From Phoma sp. XZ068 (taxonomy: Eukaryota > Ascomycota > Dothideomycetes > Pleosporales > Didymellaceae), in the NCBI GenBank assembly GCA_004835665.1, contig RBKR01000022.1:620001-684000 (forward strand): DNA of 64,000 nucleotides, given 5' to 3'. The translations under genes and the position numbers were made by a program. Of this stretch, positions 21,842 to 32,808 are shown piece by piece; the first letter of the stretch is position 1, and the number at the start of each line of letters is the position of its first letter. Under the pieces are notes generated by a model that was given only the letters and a program-made list of their open reading frames with translations, had not been told where the DNA came from and did not search any database.

Positions 21842-22525
21842 GTTGACTTAGGAGGAGGTCGGTACTTGGTTTACTGAGCGAAGAGGTACCAACATTTAAG
21901 TAAGAAGAACACGAGGTCGCAGTGAAGGACCGACTTTTGGATGCTTGTAGAAGCCCAAGTGAAGGATAGTCAAGCAGTTGTGCTCCAGTTGTGTCATCCT
22001 TCACTCTTGGGGATCCATCTTAAGTAGATCACAACAAGTGCTGCCGAATGTTCTTGCCTCTGCTCCAGGGGTGATTCTTTCCTGGCGAGAAGGCGCATTG
22101 GATCGGCGCGTGCCCACGAGTTTAGGGCGAGAGTATTCTGGATGTGAAGCTCAGGGACTAGAATGTAGTTCTGGGCTATTCACATCATCTGGCGAGTTGC
22201 GTTTGCTTCTCGGTGCATGTGGGATCCGTTTCTTTGTTTCAACCTTGTCTTCTGCCGTTCGACCTGGAGTTGTGTTAGCGTTTTGTGATTGAAATAATTG
22301 ACTCCTGCCAGGGTATTCGCAACCAACGTATTATCCTCCAAGCATGTCGCGAGCAAGGGCGCTATAATTCAATTGTGTGGGTCTTACGACATGAAGTTGT
22401 GAAGGGTGTAATTGAGGGTAATCCTGTCTAATCTATCGCTGCTTCAGCGAACCCAAACGCCTCCAATGCATGGCTTGTAATGCTCTAATCCAATCCCGCG
22501 TATCTTGACATAATCGTACAGTATT
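21842..22525. other. Intergenic region between paralogue B and the mitochondrial carrier
   Basis: It contains the promoter of paralogue B and the 3' end of the carrier gene. Open frames of about 100 aa in this interval lack any recognisable motif. No other gene is seen. Confidence 0.4.
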
Positions 22526-23853
22526 TTACAGTCCTTCATCCAGGCTCACGAGCGGGTGATGCTCAAACCGTCGTAACAACGTCTGGTACAGGACCAGCAT
22601 CGTTCCACTTTGCACACTGGTCCAAACAAATCGTGGACCAACGCCTCTAAACCATCCAGCAAATCCCTCCGTCTTGTATATTATTTTCAGGCCGGTAAAG
22701 ACGGACGATGTGTCGAGCGTAGCAGCGCCGTGTGCTCTCAGAGTGGTCGAGGGGGACGAGGTTGAGATGGGTCGGTTGTGCGATACATGTGTTGTTGTCG
22801 ATCGTGAGCTAGACATGTGTTTCGAGCATGCCGCAGGTGTGATTGCTGGCTTTCCTGGGTGCTTTGACGCCTCTGGAAGGTCGGATTGCTGGGTCTGGAT
22901 GCGCGTCTTGACCACGTCCAGAGGTGTTGTGAGGACACCTGCAGCTCCTCCTGCACTGGCCGCTGTCGCGATTTCCAACAGCAGCCCAATGTTGTTCGAC
23001 CCCATATAGCTCTTCGCCAGATCTCGCTCTTTCTCGTAGAATGTGAATTGCAATGCAGAGAACGGTAGATCTCGCCACAGAGTAGCCTTGTAGCCGTGGA
23101 ACAGTGCACTGAAGCCTTCTGTTCGAACGATCATGCGAGCGGCGTCAGTGGTGGAGCGGTAGTTGTAGCCTGAGTTGAAGTAGGGGTTGTTGTATCGGCC
23201 CTGGAGTTGCAGGCGTGTTTTCAGGACTTCAGACGGTACGTATGCGGGTGCAGCGGCAAGATCACCGAGGAGACCTGTGTTTTGTCAATTTCGAGGTTCA
23301 TTGCGGGCAGAACAAGACGTACCGGCTGTGAAGTATGCCACTGACGGCGTGATGCCATTGTCAATCATGTACCGTTTGCTGTACTCGTATGTTCCAAAGA
23401 AGCATATTGTCCCGCTAAACGATCCTAAGAAAGCAGGCTTCACACCGCCGTACAGGCCTTTCCGGAAGCCCTCCTGCCGCCATATTGTGTAGTACGTGCT
23501 GCCCATGGATGTGTACTTTGGTGGCAAGTGGGGGTCGCCTTGTTGCCGTGTCTTGACCGTGTCCAAGGAGTGCATGAGCATATCGCCGGTTGTGCCTCCT
23601 ATTCCTCCGGCCAACATTGCCTGCGCAAGTGTCAATTGACATTCTTCCTGTCCTTGATTCTAGGCTTCCTCACATGGATATAGGGTGGTCGGCCCTCATC
23701 GTCCTCTATTTCCTCGGCTAGGACATTTGCCGTGTCGAACGCAGACGATGCGACGCTGTCCATTGCAACAGCAACATCTCTTCTCCCCTCCTCGACCAGA
23801 TCGTGTGTGGGTTCGCCGGTGGTAAAAAAGTTAGCCACTCGGGCAAGTACCAT
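22526..23853 (-). CDS. Mitochondrial carrier (SLC25) family protein, possibly YMR166C/MME1-like
   Basis: Exons 23853-23674, 23620-23323 and 23274-22526 give 408 aa. Three carrier repeats are seen with the P-x-D/E-x-x-K/R signatures: HSLDTVKTR (Ser in place of Pro), PSEVLKTRLQLQ and PLDVVKTRIQTQ. The Gly-rich even-helix motifs are also present (GLYGGVKPAFLGS, ALFHGYKATLWRDLPF, GWFRGVGPRFVW). A disordered insert of about 60 residues with Ser/Thr lies after the third signature. Introns are 53 nt (phase 0) and 48 nt (phase 1). The start is uncertain: an upstream in-frame start could add 23 residues, so I chose MVLARVANFF. The overall pattern resembles the yeast carrier YMR166C (a mitochondrial Mg exporter), but substrate specificity cannot be read from the sequence. 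Confidence 0.88.
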
Positions 23854-24386
23854 GAGCGTTGAGCCGCGACAGGCGCGCCGGGTTGTTTCAAGATGGACTA
23901 GGAAATCGCAGAAGAAGAACAAGAAGGTGCAAACGAAAACGGAAGATGCGCAGGCGGACGGTGCAAGGAGTGACGTTACTGTCGTTGCAACAGACTGACG
24001 CCTGGACTGAAAACTTCGCCAAGGCCGCCGTTCCTGGCCGGCCCCTGCTCATTCACTATCAGCGGCTCAGGGCAACGCCCTAAGATAACGAACCCGAAAC
24101 ATTTGGAACGGCTGTCCATCGTCAGAGCTATCGTCATGTATAGTATTCTGCAGTGTATTTGCATACAGAATGCTTTCAATGCAGCGCAATAGTCGTAGTG
24201 CCTAATGCAGACCGCACAAGGTTTAGCGCAAATAAATCACGTGTCCAAATCTTGTTTACATCGCGTCCAGTCCCTTCCCCACATCACCACACATCCCAGA
24301 TCCTTCAGCACAACACGCTCCGATCGCTTCAATATTGATACTTTCTTGGTCGCCTGGCTTACGCGACTGCATTCATACTAATCGCG
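23854..24386. promoter_or_regulatory. Divergent promoter between the carrier and the SAP/HeH-like gene
   Basis: 533 bp separating two divergent start codons, so it should hold both promoters. If the carrier starts at its upstream alternative site, its first ~70 bases are coding. No clear TATA box or known site stands out. Confidence 0.4.
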
Positions 24387-25624
24387 ATGTCTCATTCCTG
24401 GTTGCAGAAGAAGCGCAAAGGCGAGCTGATCGAGCTTGCACAGACAGCAAAGCTTCCCGAGTATGTCCAGATTATTGTTGCATGTTGTGGCATGTCACTA
24501 ATGTGATTACAGCGCGGATGGCCTGTTGAAAGATGACTTGGTGCTCGTGCTTGAAGACCATCTCAACAGCAACGAGACTACATATGCCAAGCATCCTGAC
24601 TTCCGTGACTTTTATGGCCGAAGCGGATCCCCCGTGAAACGCGAGCGTTCGTCGCCAGAGCCTTTCTCTACTGCGAAGCCGACGCGTCGTAGGACTCTTG
24701 TGAAGGCGCCCTCGTAAGTATGGCATGCCGCGACGCGTGACGCGCTACTAACAACACCACAGTGAGGAAGCAACACCAGAGAAGAGGACGTCCTTGTCAA
24801 CGCGTACACCACGCGCTATCGCCCAGTCTGCTGCACAAACCGCCTCCAAGAACGTCCAGTCCGCGTCACAGAGCCTCTCGCAGACAGCCCAAGGATTGAC
24901 GCAGAGCCTATCACAACAGACCCCGCGAGCCATACCAAGACGTGTCTCCCAGATCGTCAATGAAGTCGACATCCCGGCCTCGCCGTCCCAACTTGCAGAA
25001 GTCGCCGATCAGTCATTCCAAGCGGCGAAGACCAAGGCCTCTGAGCTGTGGGAAAAGACACGAGTCGATGAGATCAAGGAGCTAATCCGGGAGAACGTCA
25101 GCTCGGTCGCTTCTATCCAGACACTCATTCTGCTCATCGAGGCTGCCGGGCTCCAGTTCAACACTCTCCAAACAACCCCTGCAATTGCCATCGACGCAGC
25201 GAACAGCCACTTCCTCCACATTCCCGACTTCTGGATACTTCTGACAAGCGAGTGGTGGGCCCCAGCCACACTGTGGTCTCTGACGAGCTGGGTGCTGCCG
25301 TTTATTGTGTCCTACTTCTTCAACCTGACGCTCCGATCTAACACAAACCACAAGTCTTCATACCGCCAGTACCCCGCAGACCCGCTTGTTTTTAACATTG
25401 TCAAGGCTATCCTGGCGTACAGCGCGTACCGTCTGCCTATCGTCGACGCCAGTTTGGCCGGCGAAGCTGGAATCGCCCGAGCCGTGGATCTTAGCTGGGG
25501 CCCGTTTTCAGAGCAAAGTGTTGGTGTTGTACGCAACGATGTCCCCGGCGGCTACCATGGCCTGCAGATTGGAGCTGTCGTTGGCATTCTGGTCAGCTTG
25601 TACGACGCCGCGCTCAAGAAGTGA
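24387..25624 (+). CDS. SAP/HeH-like motif protein with C-terminal membrane segments
   Basis: Exons 24387-24460, 24513-24713 and 24763-25624 give 378 aa. The N-terminus (SWLQKKRKGELIELAQTAKL, then DGLLKDDLVLVLEDHL) has the helix-extension-helix pattern of SAP/HeH motifs, as in Heh/Src1/LEM-type nuclear-envelope proteins. A basic Ser-rich linker follows, then an amphipathic Gln/Ser repeat (QSASQSLSQTAQGLTQSLSQ). Several hydrophobic segments come next: SIQTLILLIEAAGL, FWILLTSEWWAPATLW, WVLPFIVSYFFNLTL, LVFNIVKAILAYSAY and IGAVVGILVSLYDAAL. Introns of 52 and 49 nt, both phase 2, join cleanly. The layout suggests an inner nuclear membrane or other chromatin-tethering protein. That is inference from domain order; the family in moulds is otherwise uncharacterised. 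Confidence 0.82.
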
Positions 25625-27414
25625 GGGCTTGGTACGCAAATATACATCGGCCGAGAAGGGAATGGAAATGAGCTGGATTGATCTTGAGGTGGCGTTCAGG
25701 TTTGGCTGCATCCGCCGGATTGGAGTAGTAGTCAGCGTCTCGGCGAAAGGCGCTTATGACAGTGGGGCACTAGTCTGATTATTGATATTATCGTCGGCTT
25801 CTTATTCTTCCCAATGCAACTGCTTTTTCCACCGTCATCGAGATCGGTCGCTAGACTAGCCAATTAACCCCCCGTGACCCGCTTCAGTAGGATTTTCGCA
25901 TAGCCTTGCACGAATCTCGGGGCAGATCTCAACCAACCGTACGTAAAAGCGTGTCAGCTCGCCCGAACCGGCTATAGCAGCACAGTATGATGGATCGATC
26001 CACTGCACTAGAGCCATTGAAAAGGCGTTCACGATCCCGGAGCAAAATCCAGCCAACCATGTGTCAATGCATGTCCTTGGCGGTCCTTTCAGCATGGGCC
26101 TGCATGCAGACGTATCCCTCACCGAATAGAAGCATACAGACGATGTTGTGCAGACTTGTCTGCGCATGAGCGGCATGTACCCACCCTGTGCCGTGTAACG
26201 AGAGCGCTGTGATCCGCTATCGTCTTTTGCCAGCCAATAATCTGAAGCTTTCGGAGGTAAGGACCCGTGGACAGCTAATTGGCTTTCCAGAGGAGTCGTT
26301 AATGTAAGTATACGGCTGTGAAAACAGTTTGGGCGAACGAGCGCGTTTCCAAGTGTCGCGTGCGGATTTTGTGGCGTAGACTTTGAGCTGCATGTCTGGA
26401 AACAGCTAGTGGCGTCCACGAAATGCTTAATGACCTCCGAGGAAAATACAGCGTAGCATGGGGGTCTGCAAATCTATGTTGACTGCCAAGGCTCACCTAC
26501 CATCGGCTGCATATATCCATACTGCCGAACAGAACTCCGGGTACGAGGTAGTATGGACAGGCAGAGGGTGTGTCGAGTGTTGTATTAGCTTCATCGTCGA
26601 TCTTTCCGCATGGCCCGGCGCGTGAGCTGCATGTCGACATCCGAGGTTCGTCGGCGTGTAGAGAAAGAAGTCAAGTGGAGCGGACACTGAAGCCTAAAAA
26701 GACGTGACAACTCATCTGTTCCACAGCCTCTAGAACACGAGAAGATGCAACACATCGAGGAATGTATTCCGATACGAGAGGACGTCACGGCTGTGCAGTT
26801 TCATACGAATTTGTCGGCGAGCTTCCTCCTGTCGGGGCAGTGACTGTTTCTGTTACCATGATTTCACCCGGCCGACGGCTCATGCCAGATAATGTGCACA
26901 TGTCAGACAACGTGACATATCCTCGGCAGCGAGCGCTCTTCTTGCGAAGACGTGGCGGTGTATATTGGGGTGCATATGGAAAGCAAATTCGCCGAGCAAC
27001 TCTCCAGGCGCTCTGCTCCGTGCGTCAGGGAGGCACAGTATCGAACAATACTATTGGACCAGCACCAGGAGTGCAGTAGTTGAGAAACTCCCACAAACCA
27101 ATAAGGACAAGTGCGTATTGCGGGGATTCCCTAATATCGATGCGGGGCCGCCGACTCAAGGATAACACACCTAGAGCGCTGATGGTGGAAGGAGAGCCGC
27201 AGTGTCTTGTTTTGATAGAGATCGTGGAACAGTGGTTGTAGATTGAAGGTTGAAGTTGAGAAGAAGTGGGGCTAGTGGCGTGACTCGTTGAGCCTCATCA
27301 GGGACGACTTAGTGACGAGGCAACTTTCTTTCAACTGCTGTTGTCTGCACACTGAGCACGAGCATAATCTTGTTTCAAGCACATTAAAGCAAACAATCCC
27401 AAACATCCCACAAG
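25625..27414. other. Intergenic region without a convincing gene
   Basis: 1.8 kb. A 187-codon minus-strand frame (25856-26419) and a 105-codon plus frame (26762-27079) are the longest, and neither has a recognisable motif. A small imperfect duplication of about 18 nt (ATGCCAGATAATGTGCAC, then ATGTCAGACAACGTGACA) lies near 26,883-26,918. The right part must contain the promoter of the cyclase-family gene. Confidence 0.45.
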
Positions 27415-28419
27415 ATGCGCCTGAACCCAAACGGTGATCGAGACAGCTTCCCAAAACGCGCACATCTTCCTGTCGTTGCAGGCACACCAGAAGGCTCGGC
27501 GTGGTTCTGGGGCGGTTGTGACGAACTCGGCCGCCTGAACCTCTTGACTCCTGAGCGCGTACAAAAGGCCACTCAAGAGAATGTCAAGACGGGCTTTGTT
27601 GTCTCGCTCAATCTGCCTTTGAACGAACCATCCCCTCCATTTTTTGGACGAAGGCCCATTGAACACACTATCAAATCGATTGGCAAAGGCGCTTTTGACG
27701 ATGAAACCACGATCAACACACAGTCGAGCAGCCAATGGGATGGATTTAGACACTTTGCCGACCCCAAATCCGGGTGCTTCTACAATGGCATTGTATCTGA
27801 GGAGATCGCGGGGGACGATGATCTGGACGAAGGTAGACCAGAGCGGTCAAGGAGACTCGGTATTGATGCCTGGGCGAGACACGGAATAGTAGGACGGGGT
27901 GTTCTACTTGATATATACACCTGGGCGCAGAAACACAACCCCTACGATCCGTTCAGCGAGTACCTCATCACGGCAGCGGACCTTAAAGACTGTGCTGCAT
28001 CACAGGGTGTTAGCTTTGAAACTGGAGACGTAATATTGATACGCACAGGCTGGCTCGAGAAGTATAAAACACTGACCTCAGAGGAAAAGGAGGACCGCAG
28101 CAAGTGGGACACGATGAAGCATCAATATGCAGGGCTGGAAGCTTCGGAGAGTATGAAGGATTTCTTGCATGACTCATACTTTGCTGCTGCAGCGACCGAC
28201 AACGCCAACTTCGAAGCGTGGCCGCCTACAAGCTTTGAAGAGAGCTTGCATGCTTCGCTCCTTCCGCTTTGGGGCATGCCAATCGGAGAACTATGGGATC
28301 TCGAGGCACTGGGTCGAAAGTGCCTGCAGGAGAACCGATGGTCCTTTCTGCTGACAAGTTCACCCGCAAACGTCCCCGGTGGAGTAGGAAGCCCACCGAA
28401 TGCGTTGGCAATATTCTAG
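27415..28419 (+). CDS. Cyclase-family (kynurenine formamidase-like) hydrolase
   Basis: A single exon of 334 aa starts MRLNPNGDRDSFPKRAH. The fungal cyclase-fold pattern is visible: WFWGGCDELGRLNLLTPERV near the N-terminus, then TQSSSQWDGFRHFADP in place of the bacterial H-x-G-T-H-x-D metal motif, then GRGVLLDIYTWA, ETGDVILIRTGWLEKY and the C-terminal SLLPLWGMPIGELWDLEAL. The family binds a divalent metal and hydrolyses amide or ester bonds; the best-known members cleave N-formylkynurenine. Fungal members of this subgroup are mostly unassigned, so the substrate is unknown. The length fits the group. No signal peptide or membrane segment is visible. The gene is followed closely by a convergent small zinc-ribbon gene. 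Confidence 0.87.
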   Translation: MRLNPNGDRDSFPKRAHLPVVAGTPEGSAWFWGGCDELGRLNLLTPERVQKATQENVKTGFVVSLNLPLNEPSPPFFGRRPIEHTIKSIGKGAFDDETTINTQSSSQWDGFRHFADPKSGCFYNGIVSEEIAGDDDLDEGRPERSRRLGIDAWARHGIVGRGVLLDIYTWAQKHNPYDPFSEYLITAADLKDCAASQGVSFETGDVILIRTGWLEKYKTLTSEEKEDRSKWDTMKHQYAGLEASESMKDFLHDSYFAAAATDNANFEAWPPTSFEESLHASLLPLWGMPIGELWDLEALGRKCLQENRWSFLLTSSPANVPGGVGSPPNALAIF

Positions 28420-28698
28420 GTATGGTTGCATCCTTCGCCCCCTTCGAGGGAGTTTATGCATTCGATGGGCTCCGAACTTCTCCGGTGTATGGCTTCTGAT
28501 GGATTCGTTGGCGCTTTGGGGGTTGCCGAGTCATGGTTGGACCGATTGGGTAATGAAATCTCCAGTGTTTGTACACAACTTTATTACAATCACTGATCTG
28601 TTGCCAACGGACAGTCGTAGCCCATCCGACCGTATTGCTTTACTCTCAGCGATACCCAATGCCCTTACTCAAGCTAACCCCACCATATGCATCAACGA

Positions 28699-29184
28699 TC
28701 ACTTCCATGGGATCTTCTTGCAGTCTTTACAGTACAGGGTTGCGCAAAAGCTGCACTGCTTCTCGAAGTCGTAGTATTTCTGTTTGCACCCACAGCACTC
28801 CCACGCCCTTGGTGGCGGTGGAAATTCGACGCAGTGTCCGTCGGGATGGGCTGTAGATTTTGATTCCAGGCGGCGGCTGTTCGGCGGGTTTGTAGTCATT
28901 TGACCACGCCTTGTTCGCTGCCGACCGCCATGTACTTGGCCCGCGACTGCCCAGCAGGCCAATGTTGAGTCCTCCAGGTTTCGCTTGTACTCGAAACTGA
29001 ACTGCTCTTCGGTACTGTCGGCTATCGGGGCTCCCGCAGAAGTGTGAAAAGGCGAGGAAGAACTGTCCGAGGATTCGACTTTCATCGCTGGCTGCAGATG
29101 TTGATTGGATTCAAAGTGCATCGTGCGATAGTTCGAATAATCCTTGAAAAGGTCATGGAAAGGATCATCCCGCCTAGCGTGCAT
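28699..29184 (-). CDS. Small Cys-rich (zinc-ribbon-like) protein
   Basis: 161 aa from the ATG ending at 29184 (MHARRDDPFHDLFKDY); the frame is open a few codons further upstream but only from a GTG. The C-terminal third has an ordered cysteine array: WECCGCKQKYYDF, CSFC, YCKDC. This CxxC / CxxC / CxxC pattern resembles the many small mould proteins with a Trp-Cys-Cys-x-Cys ribbon, where a His usually precedes the last pair; here that position reads ATLYC. The remainder is Ser-rich and polar. It is probably a zinc-binding intracellular protein of unknown role. The gene is convergent with the cyclase-family gene (279 bp between stops). Confidence 0.65.
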   Translation of the reverse strand: MHARRDDPFHDLFKDYSNYRTMHFESNQHLQPAMKVESSDSSSSPFHTSAGAPIADSTEEQFSFEYKRNLEDSTLACWAVAGQVHGGRQRTRRGQMTTNPPNSRRLESKSTAHPDGHCVEFPPPPRAWECCGCKQKYYDFEKQCSFCATLYCKDCKKIPWK

Positions 29185-30618
29185 AGGAAAGAAGTGATAA
29201 GGCACTCAACCGTAACGTCCTCGAACGGCATATATGGGATTGTTGTGGGCCTGAATGTCAATTGGAAGCGTGCACATCTCGGGCCGATCGCTGTCCAGGC
29301 CACCACGCATACTAGTGGTACAACGTAGGCTAAGGAACTGCAGCCCGTTCATCTTGGCCTTATCGGCTTGTAATATCAAATTGGTAACTAAATATACATG
29401 CAGCCTAGCCAGTCTCACGTGGGGCACTCGAAGTGTCTCCATGCATCAAAGAGCACAGCAGATCACCTAGCGTCGTTTTAATACTATTTGCACTATCTGA
29501 TGCCATTTGCAGATGAGTTTGATGTTTTGCAGTGCAGAATTGAATGTTGATTGGAGAAAGGACGCTTGATAGGTTAGAACAGCGCTTGCACCTCCCTGAG
29601 CAAACATCTAGTTCTATGGGCGTAAAGTCTGAAGATGGTGTTAATCCTAGAAGCGACAGAGGCAGGGACTCCCGTGAATATAAACTTCAGGCGTTCATTA
29701 ATTGCGTGAAAGACAATCTTCGATGCAAGTCATATCGAATGTCCACAGTCGTGAGGCTTGCCTCAAGTTACTGGCCTTAATCTCTAACATGCGGCTTCTT
29801 CCGTCACAACAAATAAAACTTGGAACCGTCCATCCAGCTTCTACTTAGTCCGATCTTTTCAGGCGGTGCACTTGCCGGTGATGCAAGTAATAAGACTTCT
29901 ATGACGCGCATTGAAAGCCCTGAGTATGCCAAAGAATGGCTGTGTTGCCCAAACCGCACGTAGCACAAGGCCAACGTCTCCCTTCACAACGCGATGAACT
30001 TATTGGTCAATGATAGTGGCGTTGGCCTTGAGATGCACAGCAGAGGTTGACGAAAGCTTGACCGACATCTTGACCGACATAGGACGGACTCATCTTGAAG
30101 ATTGAGTTGTTGTAGTCACGACTGAATCCTTCCGGCACATTTCGGCTGTTTGGTGGAGTGACACGTGCGCTGCTGCTCCTTGACGCTGGTGCGACCCTCA
30201 GAAGAGTTGTCGATGAACATAGGATCCTTAGGATTGCCTTGATCGACCAATCAAGGTACACATAAACGCCAGACCAGGCTATCTTCGCTTATCGACATTA
30301 CGAAACTAAAGCCAGAATCCAGCCACAACACAGCCAACTAGAGATCTCATTCTTGGATCTTGATTTGTCAAAGATTCGGACATTGTACAATGTGCACTCC
30401 CCTTCGGATACACACTATTTCCGGCTCGTGTGGTCCGCTCAAAGGAGTTTCGCGCCCGAAGGATTGAGCCGGGGCATGGATCCAACGACAGACCATGCAT
30501 GTGGCGCGGGCAGCAGTGACTGAGAAAACTCCACCTTTATTCGGCTGAGTGTGCAGAGATTGAGACGTGTAATCGCGGCAGCTGACTGACCGTTCGCGAT
30601 AGACCAAATGAAGTGGGG
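29185..30618. other. Intergenic region without a convincing gene
   Basis: 1.4 kb of moderate to AT-rich sequence. Open frames stay below about 95 codons and show no motif. It should contain the promoter of the zinc-ribbon gene on the left and the 3' end of the HET gene on the right. Confidence 0.45.
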
Positions 30619-32259
30619 CTATGCGGTGCTTATGCTAAGCCTTTCCAAGTCTGGCCTATCCTTCTCTGGCCACAGATTTCCACAAGATCGTTGTCTGAGT
30701 GTGCGGCCCCACTGTGGCCCGCCAACAATGTTCAGTAATGCAGGTAAGGAGAGCTGCAACAGGTGAAGGTTGCTGTTGTCAATCTGGTTGATCTTGATAC
30801 CGTCGCCTATTCTACCTACAGTGCCTAGGGTGCGCTCGCTGGATGATTCAAGCGTGAGAATATGGCAGTCATGAGCGTCGCAGTTGGGCTCTTTGTACAT
30901 GTGACCCTCGGCATCCTTGCAGGCTGTTGACAGGCAGAGCACCACCTCAATGCCCGAGCGGCCCGCGAACTGGAGTGGGCTCTGGCAGAACGGACATCTT
31001 GTGACAGGGCCTGTGTCCAGCGATGAGCCCAAAATGGGCATGTCCACAGAGAAAGAAGAGCGTCCCAGGCGAGGTTCTGCATCAACGAATGAATCCTGTC
31101 CCAAAGCGCGCACAAGGACTGCTACGGTGCATACACACACTGAGTCCTCGCAAATACTCAAAACCTCCCGCATGACTTCCGATGTAGGCGACTGATAGTT
31201 GACCTTGAGTTTCTCAGCCTCGCGGGATAGCGATATGAGAGAGTAGACCATGTCTCGCCTGACGGTGCAGCACTTATCCTCGAAGTAGTGCAACAGGTTG
31301 ACAAGGCCCCAGTTGTTCATCCAGCTGTCACTTATGAGGATCCTCCCCGTCGCGTCCTCCTTTCGACTGAAATAGTCTTTCTGCACAAGCATAAGCCGCG
31401 CGAAGTATTCGAAGTGACTCTTTGGGTAGATGTGAACGCAGCAACGAGTAGCAGAAACGAGTGATGGGTAATCGATTATCGTACTGCCGGCGACAACATA
31501 GATAGCTTTCGCCAACAGTATCTCCTGTGTGACCCAGGCCCGTCTCCAATATCCGTGATCGGCGAGAGCGACATAGAATGTGAACACTTCGTCCTCTCGT
31601 AGAGTCCTTAAAGACTGTGAGGCCGTAGACGACCCAGAAGCTAACGACACGTAATTTTGTACAGATGTCTTTTGATGTTCGCGCTGGTAGAAGTTCCTGC
31701 AGGCGAGCCATGGTGCCTGCTTTTCGCAAGATCCCAGCAGATGCAGTGGGCGCTCCAGCTCAGGCTCGCAGCCTAACCAAGTTATGAGCATCTTCGCTTT
31801 CGTAAAGATATTGCCCATTTGCTGCACTTGGTGATCTCTCTCTGCTGCATTAGCTTGATCGATGCAGAGCGCATCTATCCAGAGGAAGCAATAATCAAGC
31901 TGCGGCCTAGCAGCATGTAGGAACGCGTTGAGGTTCCTGCGCACCATAAGAACCTTCCCATCAATTAGTACAGCACATTGGTCCCCTGGGCTGCCCCAGG
32001 TGTAAGACAAGCAGATATATGGTGTTGGGTTGCTGCTGGAGGGTGGAATGCAAGGTTGCACAGTTTCCTCAATGTCTGTCGCGCCTTCCGCCGCTCTAGG
32101 AGATAGCTTTGCATGGTACATTTTGCATTCGACTAGTCCCTCAGTGCTGAGTTCGGGAGTTACTTTGACAAGGCGGATTGAGTCTTTCTCTCGATCCAGT
32201 GGAGTGTGATGAAAATGGGACCTGCCCGGGGTATGGTTCCACGCCCCCTGGTCACCCAT
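30619..32259 (-). CDS. HET-domain (heterokaryon incompatibility) protein 1
   Basis: A single exon of 546 aa starts MGDQGAWNHTPGRSHF. The three HET-domain blocks are present: ICLSYTWGSPGDQCAVL (about 88-104), FLWIDALCIDQANAAERDHQ with MGNIFTKAKMLITWLG, and YWRRAWVTQEILLAKAIYV. HET domains mediate cell death in vegetative incompatibility and are often paired with NLR sensors; many solo copies exist with unknown partners. About residues 420-445 carry a CPFC pair followed by CLSTAC, a possible small zinc knuckle, which is unusual inside HET proteins as far as I know. No transmembrane or NACHT region is present. A second HET gene lies 12 kb to the right. Confidence 0.9.
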   Translation of the reverse strand: MGDQGAWNHTPGRSHFHHTPLDREKDSIRLVKVTPELSTEGLVECKMYHAKLSPRAAEGATDIEETVQPCIPPSSSNPTPYICLSYTWGSPGDQCAVLIDGKVLMVRRNLNAFLHAARPQLDYCFLWIDALCIDQANAAERDHQVQQMGNIFTKAKMLITWLGCEPELERPLHLLGSCEKQAPWLACRNFYQREHQKTSVQNYVSLASGSSTASQSLRTLREDEVFTFYVALADHGYWRRAWVTQEILLAKAIYVVAGSTIIDYPSLVSATRCCVHIYPKSHFEYFARLMLVQKDYFSRKEDATGRILISDSWMNNWGLVNLLHYFEDKCCTVRRDMVYSLISLSREAEKLKVNYQSPTSEVMREVLSICEDSVCVCTVAVLVRALGQDSFVDAEPRLGRSSFSVDMPILGSSLDTGPVTRCPFCQSPLQFAGRSGIEVVLCLSTACKDAEGHMYKEPNCDAHDCHILTLESSSERTLGTVGRIGDGIKINQIDNSNLHLLQLSLPALLNIVGGPQWGRTLRQRSCGNLWPEKDRPDLERLSISTA

Positions 32260-32808
32260 TATTGTAGTGTAGGTGTGGGATGCTGCTTCGTGCTGCTATT
32301 GAGCGGGTAGAGGAGCTAGCTGATATGCACTGTTGTGGTCGTAATATTTTGTCCGTGTTGACAGGCGGGAATTGCGGGGCAACCTCCACTAACATCAGAT
32401 GGGTTGCCTCACTTCAACTTCACAACGTCAACTCGTCGGGACGCTCAACAATGTCTAATATTACCTGATATCATCGACTTCTCTAATGATACCTGCAAAA
32501 AGGCTGCACAACAAAGTAGAAACCTCGATACGCATCCGAAGATGTCAGCTTACAAGTTGCACTGATTCGGTCTGTACTGTTGCCGGGTATACACCTGGCT
32601 TACACATGAAATCTCGTCCATGTCTCCGTATGAAAGTCCCCATTAGGGCAATGGCTTCCAGAATGGTGCAAGTGCTTACCTAGATAGTGTCTAAGAGCAG
32701 GTTTAACGTAGCTGAAGACTTATATGAAGACCGCCCACAATCCATCCAGGCTTGCCCAACGTCCCATCAAGCTTCCCTCTGATCCTGAAGAACGACACTA
32801 GCATAAAC
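32260..32808. promoter_or_regulatory. Divergent promoter between HET protein 1 and the enoyl reductase
   Basis: 549 bp between divergent start codons. Only short open frames lie here and none looks coding. It should hold both promoters; I recognise no specific site. Confidence 0.4.

Noticed and set aside
25856..26419. 187-codon minus-strand frame
   Set aside because: No motif, no clear promoter or neighbours and composition like chance sequence; one frame of this length is expected by chance in 64 kb.
26762..27079. 105-codon plus-strand frame
   Set aside because: Short, contains an internal imperfect duplication and no recognisable feature.
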